Below, piece by piece: positions 47,846 through 59,021 of a DNA stretch of 64,000 nucleotides. Position numbers and translations under genes: made by a program. The first letter of the stretch is position 1. Every line of letters starts with the position of its first letter. Below the pieces are notes generated by a model. The model saw nothing but the letters and a program-made list of their open reading frames with translations. It did no database searches and was not told the DNA's origin. This stretch comes from Mycoemilia scoparia (Eukaryota; Kickxellomycota; Kickxellomycetes; Kickxellales; Kickxellaceae), in contig JANBPU010000010.1 in NCBI GenBank assembly GCA_027575805.1, forward strand, positions 124,001 through 188,000, in the 5' to 3' direction.

Positions 47846-47965
47846 ATATGGGTGATAATTTTTGAAGGGTGAATGTTTGCTAGTAAAACTAGACATCCAT
47901 TTGGCTGTGGTTCCCCTATAATCACTGGTCACCAAAATTCACCCTTCAAAAATTATGATCCATAT
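47846..47965 (+). mobile_element. MITE copy 4 (best preserved)
   Basis: 120 bp. The left end ATATGGGTGATAATTTTTGA and following AGGGTGAA pair with the right end TTCACCCTTCAAAAATTATG then ATCCATAT; the inverted repeat is about 28 bp with two mismatches. No target-site duplication beyond a possible dinucleotide. Intergenic, between the NASP and solenoid genes. Confidence 0.9.
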
Positions 47966-48059
47966 ATGAAAAATCGCTGCACTTGATTTCATAGTTTACA
48001 TTAGTCATTAACAAGCATAAAGGCAAAATGGGTTTATTATTAAGCAAGATATTCGATAA

Positions 48060-50924
48060 TTAAAAAGCTTCGGCTTCTTGCAAAAATTGTTTTAGTTTAG
48101 TGTCAGCAATTGCATCTAGATACTGTTGGACTTGGACTTTTGAGAGTGGGCACCCGGGGCTTTCAATAACATTGATCACGTTCGGTAATGTATATTTCCA
48201 GCGCAAGTATTGCCTAGTCTTTGGGGCCTTCTCCCCTTGTGAAGACAAATAGAAGGCGGTTAGTTGAAGTCCCAGCTTTATTCCAGCATCCGTGTTTGAT
48301 TTGAGGGCAAGTTTTGCTAGCCCCGCAGCAGCGTTAGTAGTCGCATTGGTTTGATATCCAGAAGCAGTCTGTAGACATAGATGGTCAACAAGAACAGCAG
48401 CCTGACTCCAGCATTCCGAAGTAACAAATGCTTCAGCAAGGAGACACAGCATCAGCATCTCGTGTTCGTAGTACGTTTGCATCGGTTGGCGGAGTTCAGA
48501 TTCACCAAATAATCCTGCCTGAATGGTGACTCTGGGGGCTTTGCTATGGTCAAAATAGCCTGGTTCGGAATTCGCCGCGTCAAGCTGTTTTTGCAAAGCT
48601 GGTACCGATTTAGCAAATTGTGGCGATAGAGACTGACCCTTACTATTAACATCAACCCAGAGATTGAAAATCTTGACAGACATTTGCAGATCTGGAGAGC
48701 GCTTGGCAAAGTAGCGAAGAGCAGCATAGTATGTCTTATCATCAAGCTTGTTGTCCAACTGCTCGATCATCATATTGGCCACCTTGATAGCTTCAGCGGG
48801 AGGACATGAGTCAACAAAGTGAGCTCTGCTATAGGCTTCGATAACTTCGGGGTCATTTGATAGGCTTCTCTCGTTGGCAATTTCCATAATCTTCTTTGCA
48901 ACTTTGAATTCGTTGCAAGTTGCACAGCAATTGATTTGGGCTGCAAGTAGAGCACCAGTGATCTTGACTTTGGGCTGCTCAGTCAACATTTGGGCACGAA
49001 CATTCGATACAGCAAACCAGGCTTCGTTGGATCGACTTGACAGCATTCTAAATATCTGAGTGTAAAACCAGTTATCTCGCAAAATTTGGGTCTTTGGGCT
49101 TGTATATGTGTGTAGGTGGTTGCTTGCACCAATAGCTCTATGCCAAATCTGAGAAAATAGCGGAAGTTTGTGGGCAGAAGCGGCGAACCACATCATAACA
49201 ACGTAGCACTCCTTTGTAATGTATGTGGGCTTGCTCAAGAGTTCATTAAAGTGCTTGAATATTCTCTCGTGTCCCCAGAGAGAATGCCGGTGAAGTTCCC
49301 GGCTAAAAGGGATTCTAAACGAATGCTCCGGTAAACCAGAATGTCTATTTCCAAAAATGAGCTGTGGTGATAGACACGAAACCATAACTGGCAAATATGT
49401 CTCCGATGTCAGCTCTTTGGGATATAACCTTTTGGCTCTCTCCAACAGCGCTTCCGCATGCTCGCCATGGTTCCTGTGCTTGGATTCTCTAGAATATGCA
49501 GCCGCCCACATTGCCAGCTGATAGCTTGGTAAAGTTGGCACGCATCCTTTGGCCAGCATCATCTCTAAACGGGATTCTATCCTTTCAAATTTGCACACCG
49601 ATGGTGCAATGATATGGAAAAGGCTTTCACATCTTAAAAGCGCTTCAAGAACATCTCCTGTTGGGGTGACTCCAGATGAAACAAGCCCCTCCTCAATATC
49701 TTGCCACCTAAGCAAACTACCAAACATTGACTGGTCTTGGTCCTTGACCCTAGACTTTAATGGCTTCCCAAAACGTCTGGATGTAGTTGTGTGTAGCTGC
49801 TCGCTGAACGGGTGATGCGCTAATTGTATCATAATCGCTGCCTCATATAGTTGTAGCCGTTCCAGAGATGATGTTTGGTCAACTGAAATGCCAAAGCCGA
49901 ATTCCTTTTGGGTTTTGGAATAAAACTTCGTTGCTTCGTCAATGTCGCCCATTTCAGCATAGCTCAAAGCAATGGCGTTTCTAGCTTCCCTGAAAATAGA
50001 CAATTCGGAATACTTTTCTGTAGAAATTTTATTCCACATATCCTTAGATATTTCGGTGTTGTAACATCTTGCTTTGGCGCTTATGACCTCACACAGCAGC
50101 TCAGGATCGCTTTTGTAGTCCTCTAGAGTTTTAATAAAGGCATTCAATTCCGCTATGTTTTCATTGTATCCGTGCATCCTAATGTATAGCTTTTGCCAGC
50201 GTTTGTCCTGTAAAAGATCGGGAAATCGCTCTAGGGTTTGTTCTTTTGAAAAGATAAAGGTACAGAGTTGGCCAGCAATCTTTCTTTGGGGAAGCGTTGA
50301 GAATTTGACATCGATGCAGCAGGTGATGATTTTCTCGATAAGAGGCAAACTCAGTGGAGTTATGAGCACATCGTCTTGATATAGACCAAGTGTTCTGTAC
50401 ACGAGTTTGACTAGTTTTGTTATATCTTTCTCGCTTTTTGCAATAGTCCACAAGATGTCTAAAACTTCATGGTCTTCTCTACACAAGGGTCTATTTTTTG
50501 ATAACAGGCGACCATTTGAATCTGCTACTAGGTTTAACTTCAAGAGATTAGTTAGGATCGGAAATGCAGTGGAAAGTTTATGCTCATTATTTCCGCGTAG
50601 CTCTGCGATAAGCCTTTCTCTTGATGGTGTGGCGCTGTTCTCTGGTTCTTGCTTTGCTGAATCTAATGAATTCAAAATGTTCATGAGTCGACTTGATATA
50701 GCAGAGGCATCAGTCCTTAAAGCTAGGGAACCTTTATTAATATTATTGCTACTAGAATAGGATCACTATCGCAAGAAGATTTCATTATGCAGTATCAAGC
50801 TGGTAGGATCAATATGTTACCTTTTGTTAGCGATCGGCAATAATTTGACAATAAATATAACGAATTTGGGGAATGCTTGTTGCTTAGAAAAGCTATGCTT
50901 CGGCTTTTCCAGCCATGACGCCAT
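48060..50924 (-). CDS. Large alpha-solenoid (PPR-like) protein, probably mitochondrial
   Basis: 931 residues from exons 50821-50924 and 48060-50751 (minus). Exon 1 supplies MASWLEKPKHSFSKQQAF and more, a basic, hydroxylated, acid-free stretch after residue 6 that resembles a mitochondrial presequence; the splice (AAAAG|GTAACA to TTCTAG|T) keeps frame into ALRTDASAISSRLMNILN. The rest is helix-rich with repeat-like pairs spaced ~35 residues: FREARNAIALSYAEMGDIDEA, ALLAAQINCCATCNEFKVAK, PEVIEAYSRAHFVDSCPPAE, YAALRYFAKRSPDLQMSVKI. This resembles fungal PPR-type organelle RNA factors, but no named family is certain. Without exon 1 a start at 50684 would also be possible. Confidence 0.7.
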
Positions 50925-51245
50925 AAACCTATCATTTATATCTTTTTTAAAGTTTGCTGTGTGATGAAGAGAGACACAATCCAAGCTATTAGTCAAAAAA
51001 TCAGTATTCGTATTTGGCTAAGAACTGATCATGATCATGATCAAAATTGTTTATTATATACCAGTTAGGGGTGTTGCTTCTGGTGAGTAATTGCTTTTAA
51101 TTTTTGAATTGCGAGATCGTCTATCAGCTTGTTGTCTCTCCTTTGCAATTGTTTTATTTTTATTGAACACCACCGGCAACAAAAAATTCTCAAAATAAAG
51201 TATTGATACGAAATAGAAACACGTGAATAACCTCATCGAGTTACA
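50925..51245. promoter_or_regulatory. Divergent promoter region (solenoid protein / NSP1)
   Basis: 321 bp between opposed start codons. It contains ATCATGATCATGATCA near 51029-51044, a palindromic-like motif, but no known factor site is assigned. Confidence 0.4.
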
Positions 51246-53447
51246 ATGAATTTCAACACAAATACAAATAAAGAAGGCGAATCCAAGCCATTTGGTTCTG
51301 GTTTCAGCATATCGACCTCTGGGGCCTCAAATGCGCCTACGAAATCACTATTTGGAGCGTCAACAAGTGGCTCTAACAATACCAGTTCATCAGGAACAGG
51401 CCTTTTTGGAGGTTTTAGTACATTCTCAACCCAGAATACGGGCTCTAGCTTATTTGGGAACGCCTCTACAAGCACGTCAGGCACTGCTGCGACTTCTACT
51501 AATACAAGTGCACCAGTATTTGGTTCTTCAGGATTTTCAGGATTTGGAAACACAAGTTCAAGCACCACTTCGGCACCATCGTTTGGATCTTTAAGCTTCG
51601 GAAACACAAACACCAAGACCGATGCCAATGCATCAACAGCCGCTACTAGTGGTACGACTGCCTCTAGCCTATTTTCCCAACCTGGTGCAGCAACATCTTC
51701 CAGTGGAGCATCATCAGGCTTGTTTGCTTCATTTGGAAGCAACAATGTAAGTTCAGGATTTGGCGGCACTAGTACTGCTACTTCGAATGATACATCCAAA
51801 TCAACCATGACTTCCACAGCATTCGGGAGTGGGTCTGGAAGCACAGGTTCTGGATTGTTCGGTGCTTCTCAAACTAGTACATCGTCTTCTGTTCCGTCAT
51901 TTGGAGCCGCAACTTCTGCTAGCACCAACCAAACATCAATTTTCGGCTCAGTAAACAAAGATTCAACATCATCTGCAACCACAGGAGGTTCACTGTTTGG
52001 ATCATCAGGGACAGGAATTGGTGGTTCCTCCACCTCAACTGGAGGATCATTGTTTTCAAGCCAGGCAGCCAAACCATCGGATTTTGGATCGTCAACAAAT
52101 ACAGACAAAGACAAGCCAACATCATTGTTTGGTAATACTACAGCCTCTACAACCGCTGGCACTTCGACTGGGGCCACTGGTTCTTCTCTCTTTGGAAGCA
52201 AGACAGAAACATCAAAACCAACAGAATCCCAACCTGCTAAATCAACTTCCCTCTTTTCTTCTTTTTCTGGCGGTTCCTCGACAACTGATAACAAGACTGC
52301 CACAACCACTGCTCCTGCTAGCTCCGCTGCTGCCCCAACAGGCACATCTCTGTTCTCTTCATTTGGCAACAAGGATTCCCAATCTTCTACTGATTCAAAA
52401 GCCAATGTGAAAGTCACGGCTGCCCCTGTTGTAAGCGGGGATGCCACAACAAAGACTGAAGAGTCAAAGGCAAGTACCACTGCGACAGCCTCCAAAGATA
52501 TACCTCCAACATCTACAACAATCCTTGAGTCCAAGACTCTTGAGGATATTCTTCATACATGGACATCAGAGCTCGCTGAGCAGACTCGTGTTTTCCAAGA
52601 ACAGGCAAAGACTGTTGGTAGTTGGGATGAAATATTGCTGCACCAGGGTCAAAACATCACCGAACTATACGAGGCCACAGTCGCTATCGAACAGGAGCAG
52701 GGAGAACTTGATCAGAGTATTGAGCATATGGAGGCACAACAGCGTGCTCTTCAGCATCTCCTGGATGGCTATGAAGTAAGAATTCGTGAGCTGGCTGAGG
52801 GAACTTCTGGTGGTCCTAGACAAGGAGGCAAAAAGGGGATTACTAGTGCAGATGAGGAGCGTGAGAAAGCATACACCATGGCATCGCGCCTTAATGTTCA
52901 CCTTGATGAGCTTGGAGAAAGACTGAAGACTGTCATTAATGAAGTAAACTCCAGCACCAGAATTCAAGAAGGATCTGGAGCATCCTCATCTGGAAGTGGC
53001 ATGTCCGGACCCAACAACGCCAACAACCCACTAGCACAAATAGTCCACATCCTCAACTCTCATCTTGGAGCCCTGGAATGGATTGACGGCCAGACTGCTC
53101 AACTACAATCCAGAATAAATCAGGCCTCAGAAGTACAAAAACAGATCCAGTCCGCCCACCAGGCCAACATTCGGTCAAACAACCCTCTTGCTTACAGCAA
53201 TGTCAGCAATGCTGACAACCAAGCCAATGACTCCATATTTGCAACACCACTTGCCTCTAGGGTGGGCGGCCTAAGCCTCCAATCTACAACGGCTACACCC
53301 TCCAATGCCCCACCAGTAATGTCATTCAACTCGCCAAGCGTTTTGCGCACACCAGCAAGTGCCCAACGTACATACACTCAAGGAGCAATGGGTGCAGTCG
53401 CATCTCCATTCCACTACTCTTCAGGAACACCCCGTCGCAGGTGGTAA
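51246..53447 (+). CDS. NSP1: FG nucleoporin NSP1/NUP62
   Basis: 733-residue, single-exon central-channel nucleoporin. Residues ~1-385 are a disordered Ser/Thr/Gly-rich region with many FG repeats (GLFG, SLFG, FGS, GFG types) that bind transport receptors and form the permeability barrier. Residues ~420-560 and ~590-660 form the coiled-coil Nsp1_C domain: LEDILHTWTSELAEQTRVF, EQEQGELDQSIEHMEAQQR, ALQHLLDGYEVRIRELAEG, then NPLAQIVHILNSHLGALEWI, which pair with Nup54/57 and Nup58/49. The tail carries three FxSP-like degenerate motifs. Long antisense open frames across the FG region are composition artefacts. Confidence 0.95.
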   Translation: MNFNTNTNKEGESKPFGSGFSISTSGASNAPTKSLFGASTSGSNNTSSSGTGLFGGFSTFSTQNTGSSLFGNASTSTSGTAATSTNTSAPVFGSSGFSGFGNTSSSTTSAPSFGSLSFGNTNTKTDANASTAATSGTTASSLFSQPGAATSSSGASSGLFASFGSNNVSSGFGGTSTATSNDTSKSTMTSTAFGSGSGSTGSGLFGASQTSTSSSVPSFGAATSASTNQTSIFGSVNKDSTSSATTGGSLFGSSGTGIGGSSTSTGGSLFSSQAAKPSDFGSSTNTDKDKPTSLFGNTTASTTAGTSTGATGSSLFGSKTETSKPTESQPAKSTSLFSSFSGGSSTTDNKTATTTAPASSAAAPTGTSLFSSFGNKDSQSSTDSKANVKVTAAPVVSGDATTKTEESKASTTATASKDIPPTSTTILESKTLEDILHTWTSELAEQTRVFQEQAKTVGSWDEILLHQGQNITELYEATVAIEQEQGELDQSIEHMEAQQRALQHLLDGYEVRIRELAEGTSGGPRQGGKKGITSADEEREKAYTMASRLNVHLDELGERLKTVINEVNSSTRIQEGSGASSSGSGMSGPNNANNPLAQIVHILNSHLGALEWIDGQTAQLQSRINQASEVQKQIQSAHQANIRSNNPLAYSNVSNADNQANDSIFATPLASRVGGLSLQSTTATPSNAPPVMSFNSPSVLRTPASAQRTYTQGAMGAVASPFHYSSGTPRRRW

Positions 53448-53656
53448 TTAAATATCTTAGTCTGTGCTACACATACTGCTTCAATTTATTTAGCTATAGT
53501 AAAAAGTCCTTTACCAAATCATTATTAATCACTATGCCATACTTGCAATTAAACAAAGAAAATAAACCACATTGCACATCACTAGAACAAGATTCATGAC
53601 AGGCTGGAAGCATTTTATTAGTAGTATAAAATGTGTTATCAAAATCAAAATATGAC
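53448..53656. other. Convergent 3' region of NSP1 and EBP
   Basis: AT-rich, under 210 bp. No further feature. Confidence 0.5.
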
Positions 53657-54370
53657 TTAGTTAGTCTTTAGCTTTGCATACTTTACGCCTTGTGCAATGC
53701 TCATACCTTCGTAAATGGCCTTTGAAGATTGGAATACAAGGATAGTAGGGATAACAATCCAGATGGCATTCATAAAAACAAAGTAGCCATAGAAGTAGAA
53801 TGGGTGTGGGTTGGCAGCAACAAAGTTGTCCATATAAGCGGTGGAAAGATATAGGACATTGCCATAGAGTTGAGCCAAGGAGCAAAGGATCTGGGCGACG
53901 TGTCTGAAAGGAGAATCGTTAATAATGCCGTAAGCAGCAACAACAGCCATGGAGCCGTCGAAAATGGCAGTAATTCCCTCCATGAGGACGGTAAAAGTGT
54001 CAGAAGTCAAATATCTGGAGTCCGAGTGGGAGTATTCTCTCCACAGGTCGGCCAAAATGTGTTCGTTTCCGGCTATGGTTTTGTGGTTGAAAGAAAAGTA
54101 TCCTTCCAAGACAATGTGGATCAATCCACAGACCATGAACCATCCGAAAGTAAGCTTTTCTCCGCATGTAAGAGGTACACGTCTATTGCTGAACTTGATA
54201 GCTAGGACCGAGAGTACAATAACGATTGCAATTCCCGAACCCAAGACGCCAAATGCACCAACAATTGTCAGATTGGATGGTCTATAATGAGGAAGAAGGT
54301 TGGGATCGCGAGGGTAGTAAGGGTGATTAATTTCTATTGGGCTTTCGATTATAGGAGATGAGTCTGACAT
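53657..54370 (-). CDS. EBP: EBP-type sterol delta8-delta7 isomerase
   Basis: 237-residue, single-exon integral membrane enzyme of the emopamil-binding-protein family, shifting the C8-C9 sterol double bond to C7-C8 in the ER. Membrane segments: IVGAFGVLGSGIAIVIVLSV (~35), FGWFMVCGLIHIVLEGYFSF (~75), VLMEGITAIFDGSMAVVAAY and YFYGYFVFMNAIWIVIPTIL. Conserved active-site elements are present: the H-x3-E of LIHIVLEGYF, the Glu in MEGITA, and N-x2-W in MNAIW. The chosen Met follows a 5' leader rich in TA; an upstream TTG-type frame extension is not needed. Many fungi use the unrelated Erg2 for this step. Length matches the family. Confidence 0.88.
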   Translation of the reverse strand: MSDSSPIIESPIEINHPYYPRDPNLLPHYRPSNLTIVGAFGVLGSGIAIVIVLSVLAIKFSNRRVPLTCGEKLTFGWFMVCGLIHIVLEGYFSFNHKTIAGNEHILADLWREYSHSDSRYLTSDTFTVLMEGITAIFDGSMAVVAAYGIINDSPFRHVAQILCSLAQLYGNVLYLSTAYMDNFVAANPHPFYFYGYFVFMNAIWIVIPTILVFQSSKAIYEGMSIAQGVKYAKLKTN

Positions 54371-55180
54371 TGTAAGTAAATATCGTATTAACAATTATAT
54401 ATATATATATAATTTATGTGTATGTGTGTGTGTATAAATTATAAAAACGATGAAAAGAGTTTAGAAATACAAACAACGGTTCTACCTAAACCAATTTCTT
54501 TTAAACCATACTCGTTCGGATTTTCCGATGAAAAGGGCATATATATTTCCCTACAAACTAATTTTCCGTGGTAATTCAAAATGCATCAATGCCTTTTCAT
54601 TGACCAATTCGGATGCACTCTAACCAACAGTAGTAGCAGTACTAGTAATTATACCTCACATGTGGTTGGATATCCTCAATGCTTTATTAAACAAATGTAG
54701 GCCACTGAAAAATGATGTGATCTCCAACTAGCTATATAACCCCTGTGCATCACCTTCTTTTTTTTTCAAGAGAAAGGGATAAAAAACCACCTTCTATAAA
54801 TATTTAGCCATTAGATTCCAGGAGGTGGAAGCAAGGAGCTTTGGCCAACTAGAAGTATTTCAAGAACATGTTTTATCAACCGTCACAAGCTAAAACTTAT
54901 TCAACACAGTAATAGTACAACATGTTTATTAGGGCAAATAGACTCAATGAACTAGCACTTGTAATACGAGAATTCTAGAAGGCTATTAAAATGAGCAATC
55001 AAAGGCATTGGCCTAGTTATTTACTCCACACAAAGACAGGCTTGAAGAGTAGGCCACAGATAGAGCTAAAAAATACATAGATAAAACTTGGCAACTAGTG
55101 ATAATGTATAATGTTGATTGACTTTGATAATGAAGGGCTGGGCTGAAGCAGCTTGGGTTCCTTTATATTGTTGCCTTTCA
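54371..55180. other. Intergenic, EBP upstream and ClpX downstream
   Basis: A TA/TG microsatellite at 54395-54434 lies just upstream of the EBP ATG. The rest is AT-rich without a recognisable gene. Confidence 0.45.
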
Positions 55181-57848
55181 TTATATACTTTCTGAGCGAG
55201 GCTGGCTGGCTGGAGAAGCAATGGCAGTGGCAGCCTCTTTCTCCTTGGGTTCACGGAACAGAATATCATCACCGCCCTTCCAAGCCAGAGGGTGAGATTG
55301 TGGCATTGGCCCTTGGGATTGACTGTTCGTGGGATTTGATCCCATGTTCCCATTGTTTGGCGATTTCGAGGTCAACAATACAGGGTCGATGACTCTGCTG
55401 TCGTCTGCCCATATGGCATTCTCAACATCGCTTTCTTGAACCGAACTGAAATATAGTGGTCTTTTACGGAAGCTAGCAACATCAGAATCAATAACAATAT
55501 ACCTTATCGATGAGCCGGGGGCATCAAACATTGGCTCTAGCAAAAGGTTTTCCTATATAGTCATAATAACAGTATTGGTATAGTGAGTAAACATTTGTTG
55601 TATATATACTATATATGGTAATAAATTCATGATAAAAGCCAAGACTTACCATTATACGACGAAGACCTCTGGCGCCAGTCTGCTTCTGGATTGCTTGCTC
55701 AGCAATAACTAGCAATGCATTGTTGGTAATGTGTAGTTTCGCACCGCTCATTTCCAATAGTGATTTGTACTGAGCAATCAAGGCGTTTCTTGGTTCTGTC
55801 AATACTCTCACCAAAGATTCTCTGTCAAGCTTATTAACACTAGCCAACACTGGAAGTCGGCCAATAAACTCGGGAATCAGACCGAATTTTATTAAATCCC
55901 CTGGCTCGACGTAGTCTAGTGGGTTGAAATCTGAGGATGCCGCTGTATTATCAAAGCTTGCAGGAGTAAACATTTCTGCCACCTTCTTGGATACTCCAGA
56001 CGAGTCTGTACTCCGAATAGGATTATCAAAGCCGATGCTTCCCTTGGCAACTCTGTCCATGACTATTTTGTCTAAATCCACAAAGGCACCACTGAGGATA
56101 AACAGAATGTTACTCGTATCTACGGTATAGACATCGCCTTTAGAGCCGGTGAATGGGTTTCCACCCAGTCCGTTAATTCCCGAGCCAGATCCCGAACCAG
56201 GACCACCTCTCCGACCAGCACCACCCATAGAGGGGCTTCCAGGGAAGATTGGGGATTGGTGGTTAGGTCCGCCTGGGCCGGTAGCGCCATTACCGCCGTG
56301 TCCGCCATTGGTGCTTCCCATGCCGAAGTTACTGGAACCAAAGGATGATGGAGGTCCACCGTGATGAGAAGATGAGCCGAAGCCACCAGCAGATCCCGAT
56401 TTGTCGGTAATTGTAACAACTGTTCCCTCAAGCATTCTGAGAAGCGCTTGCTGCACACCCTCGCCTGAAACATCTTTGGACATCGAAAATGAGTCAGAGC
56501 GTCTCGATATTTTGTCAATCTCATCAATGAAAACAATTCCATGCTCGGCTCTAGAAACGTCGTAGTCGCAACTCTGAAGAAGCCTCTGGATTATAACTTC
56601 AACGTCCTCGCCAACATAGCCTGCCTGGGTAAGAGGCGTGGCATCAGACACAGAAAATGGGACATCGAGAACCTTTGCTAATGTTTTTGCCAAAAGTGTT
56701 TTGCCTACATGAGAAATAGCAAAGATGGCTTGTCAGTATAAGACGCAATATGGCGAATACATGTGGGTGGGAATATTTGTACGTAGATTGGTAGATTGGT
56801 ATAAAAATAAAGCAGCTGGTACTTGCCTGAGCCAGTTGGACCAATCAACAAAACATTGCTTTTCTCAAGTAATGTGTCACTTATAAAGAATGAATCTTTG
56901 GTGGTGTTGGCCTCAGGAGAGGCAGAGGGTTTTTCAGATGTTTGAGATTGCAGCACGCCAGCTGGGCTTTCGGCATTTTTTTCAGAGACTTCTTTATCCA
57001 GAAACTGGGATTCGGGCATTGCATATGTGGAGCTTGCACTATCCTTGGAGGCAGCTGTTTCTCTGGACAGGTCAATGTCAGCCTTGGCCTTTTCGCTGGC
57101 GCTGTTGGTTCTCTGAGTGTGCTTTTGGTCATTAGTGCCAAAATATATTGTTTCGGCATGGTCGTATATGTGGCTGTTGTAATAATCGCTCTGGCTCTGG
57201 CGATTGAGGTGCATTTGTTGTTCTTTCCGGAGCATATTTGCACGGATGCGGTTGTAGTGGTTATACACGGCTACTGAAAGGATCTTTTTGGCTCGAGCCT
57301 GCCCAATAACATAGTTATCCAAATGGTTCATAATCTAGTCCAAGTGCAAAGTTTCCTGTTAATTAGTATAGCTGTAGGCTTCAGTCATTTTGCTGCTGGT
57401 TTGTGGCCGGACTTACCGTCTTTGGGCTGATCTTTTCCCCAGTGGCTCCATTAGAGTCAGTGATACTGGGGTTGGAGTCTTTGGTTGTGTGTTGATGTGA
57501 TGCAGATTTGGAGGTCACGCTGGCCTGGCTGCTACTAAGCCCTTTAATAGGCTTCTTGGGCCCTCTTTTTGGGCTTGCTGCCTCGTCGTTAACAATGCTG
57601 TCAACATAGTCCCAGCCCTTTCCGTTTTTCCGAGCAGGAATGCAGGTGCTGAATGAGGCCTCCTGGGAGAGCCTTGCTCCCAGGGAATATGATGATGGGG
57701 ATGGCGATAGCGACGACAGCGGTGTGCCATTTACCAATATTAAAGAAGTACATAATGGGGTTGGTCTAGAAGCCAGAGTTGTGAATGGAGAGAGCCGTCC
57801 GGGAATGAGACGATGCGTTTGGGCCCTCGAGACACGTAAGGTGGCCAT
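55181..57848 (-). CDS. Mitochondrial ClpX-type AAA+ unfoldase
   Basis: 788 residues from exons 57417-57848, 56827-57334, 55650-56704 and 55181-55552 (minus). The N-terminus (Arg/Ser/Thr-rich, [20 protein letters not shown]) is a mitochondrial presequence. No Cys4 zinc-binding domain is seen. AAA+ parts: [20 protein letters not shown], Walker A GPTGSGKT (split by a GC-donor intron after GSG), pore loop GYVGEDVE, Walker [10 protein letters not shown], and sensor-2 GARGLRRIM. Two inserts are unusual: ~100 charged residues before Walker A and a ~80-residue Gly-rich segment after [11 protein letters not shown]. The tripeptide IGF (KGSIGFDN) sits where ClpP-docking loops occur. Hsp100/HslU is excluded by the pore loop and domain order. 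Confidence 0.93.
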
Positions 57849-59021
57849 GGTTAATAAAACAGAAAAACAATGGGAAACTATATCAGAGTGCTATGGTATA
57901 GCTGAAAGAGAGAGAAGAGACAGGAGAGGTATAAAAAGGTTTCAAAGAGCAAAAAGCCCTTGCCTGAAAACCAAATAGGTGGTGATGACGACAATGGTGA
58001 ACAGATGATAGTAGAAGTAGCACTATTGAAACTTTTCTGTTTATACATGTATATCCAAGAGAGGAGCCAATGTGGTCCAAAAACGTGACCTCCCTGATTG
58101 TCCGACAAATATCCATTAAGATGGCAACACACATTATCAGGTGAGCTCGAATGCCAACACTGTTCACTGCATAAAGACCCACATGCTTGTGGTGGCTGCT
58201 CAGTTTCAGTACCAGAGGCAAGACAACGTCCTACTGGTAGAAAGTTCCCACGACTTGGGTTCAAGATGGAAACTGGGTTAACTAGGCTGCAATACAAATC
58301 CCGTGATGTTTTCAAGAATGTTTATTGTTATTTGACAAAGCACTCAAAGACTAGCAAAAAGATAGGGTTGACCGGTCATCGGGCCTCAAAAGCTTGTATG
58401 GTGGCACACCTAAAGTTACAAAATGACAGTGGTCGAATACATCCACATTGTTAGTTTGGCTTACTGCAAATGCTGGCCAATGTATCTAGGGCATGGTTTT
58501 GCTTTCTCAAGAGGGCCACTAGAAAATGCCTGTGGTAACAGAAAGCAAATAGTGAAAGGGGGAAACGGATAGATTTAAGGGGTATAGAGGCTGCAAGTAT
58601 GATGTAGCTTTGGCATTGTTAGGATCAGACTATACATAGCGAGTCTTTGATCGCATGACTTTTGTTGCCGAAAGCATATTTGTCTTTACTCTAGTAGCAC
58701 TATTGACTACAGATAAAATGGGGTATCTTTATCCATAGCTTCGATAGCTACAATATATTTATGTGTTGGTGTTTATAGGAATACTTGCAGCCTAGTTAGG
58801 AGAATATGTAGGTACTTTACCTTGAAGTCTAGAGACTGCGCCAGATAGCAATAATAGCAAAATGAAAACGAAGATACAAAGGTTGTAAAAAGCTAGAAGG
58901 CAAAAATTAACTCCAAATTAGACCTTATAAACCATGCTTGCAAAAGAAAAAATATTTTTATTAATTGTAAAATCACCCTTGTTTGATTTGATTGCAGCAC
59001 CCAACAAAAGCCAATGCATCA
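57849..59021. other. Intergenic, no gene seen
   Basis: 1.2 kb between ClpX and DBP4. Short overlapping open frames on both strands have no family features. Confidence 0.45.

Noticed and set aside
51233..52534. Two antisense frames of 203 and 221 codons opposite NSP1
   Set aside because: They mirror the biased codons of the FG-repeat region and show no motif, splice or promoter support.
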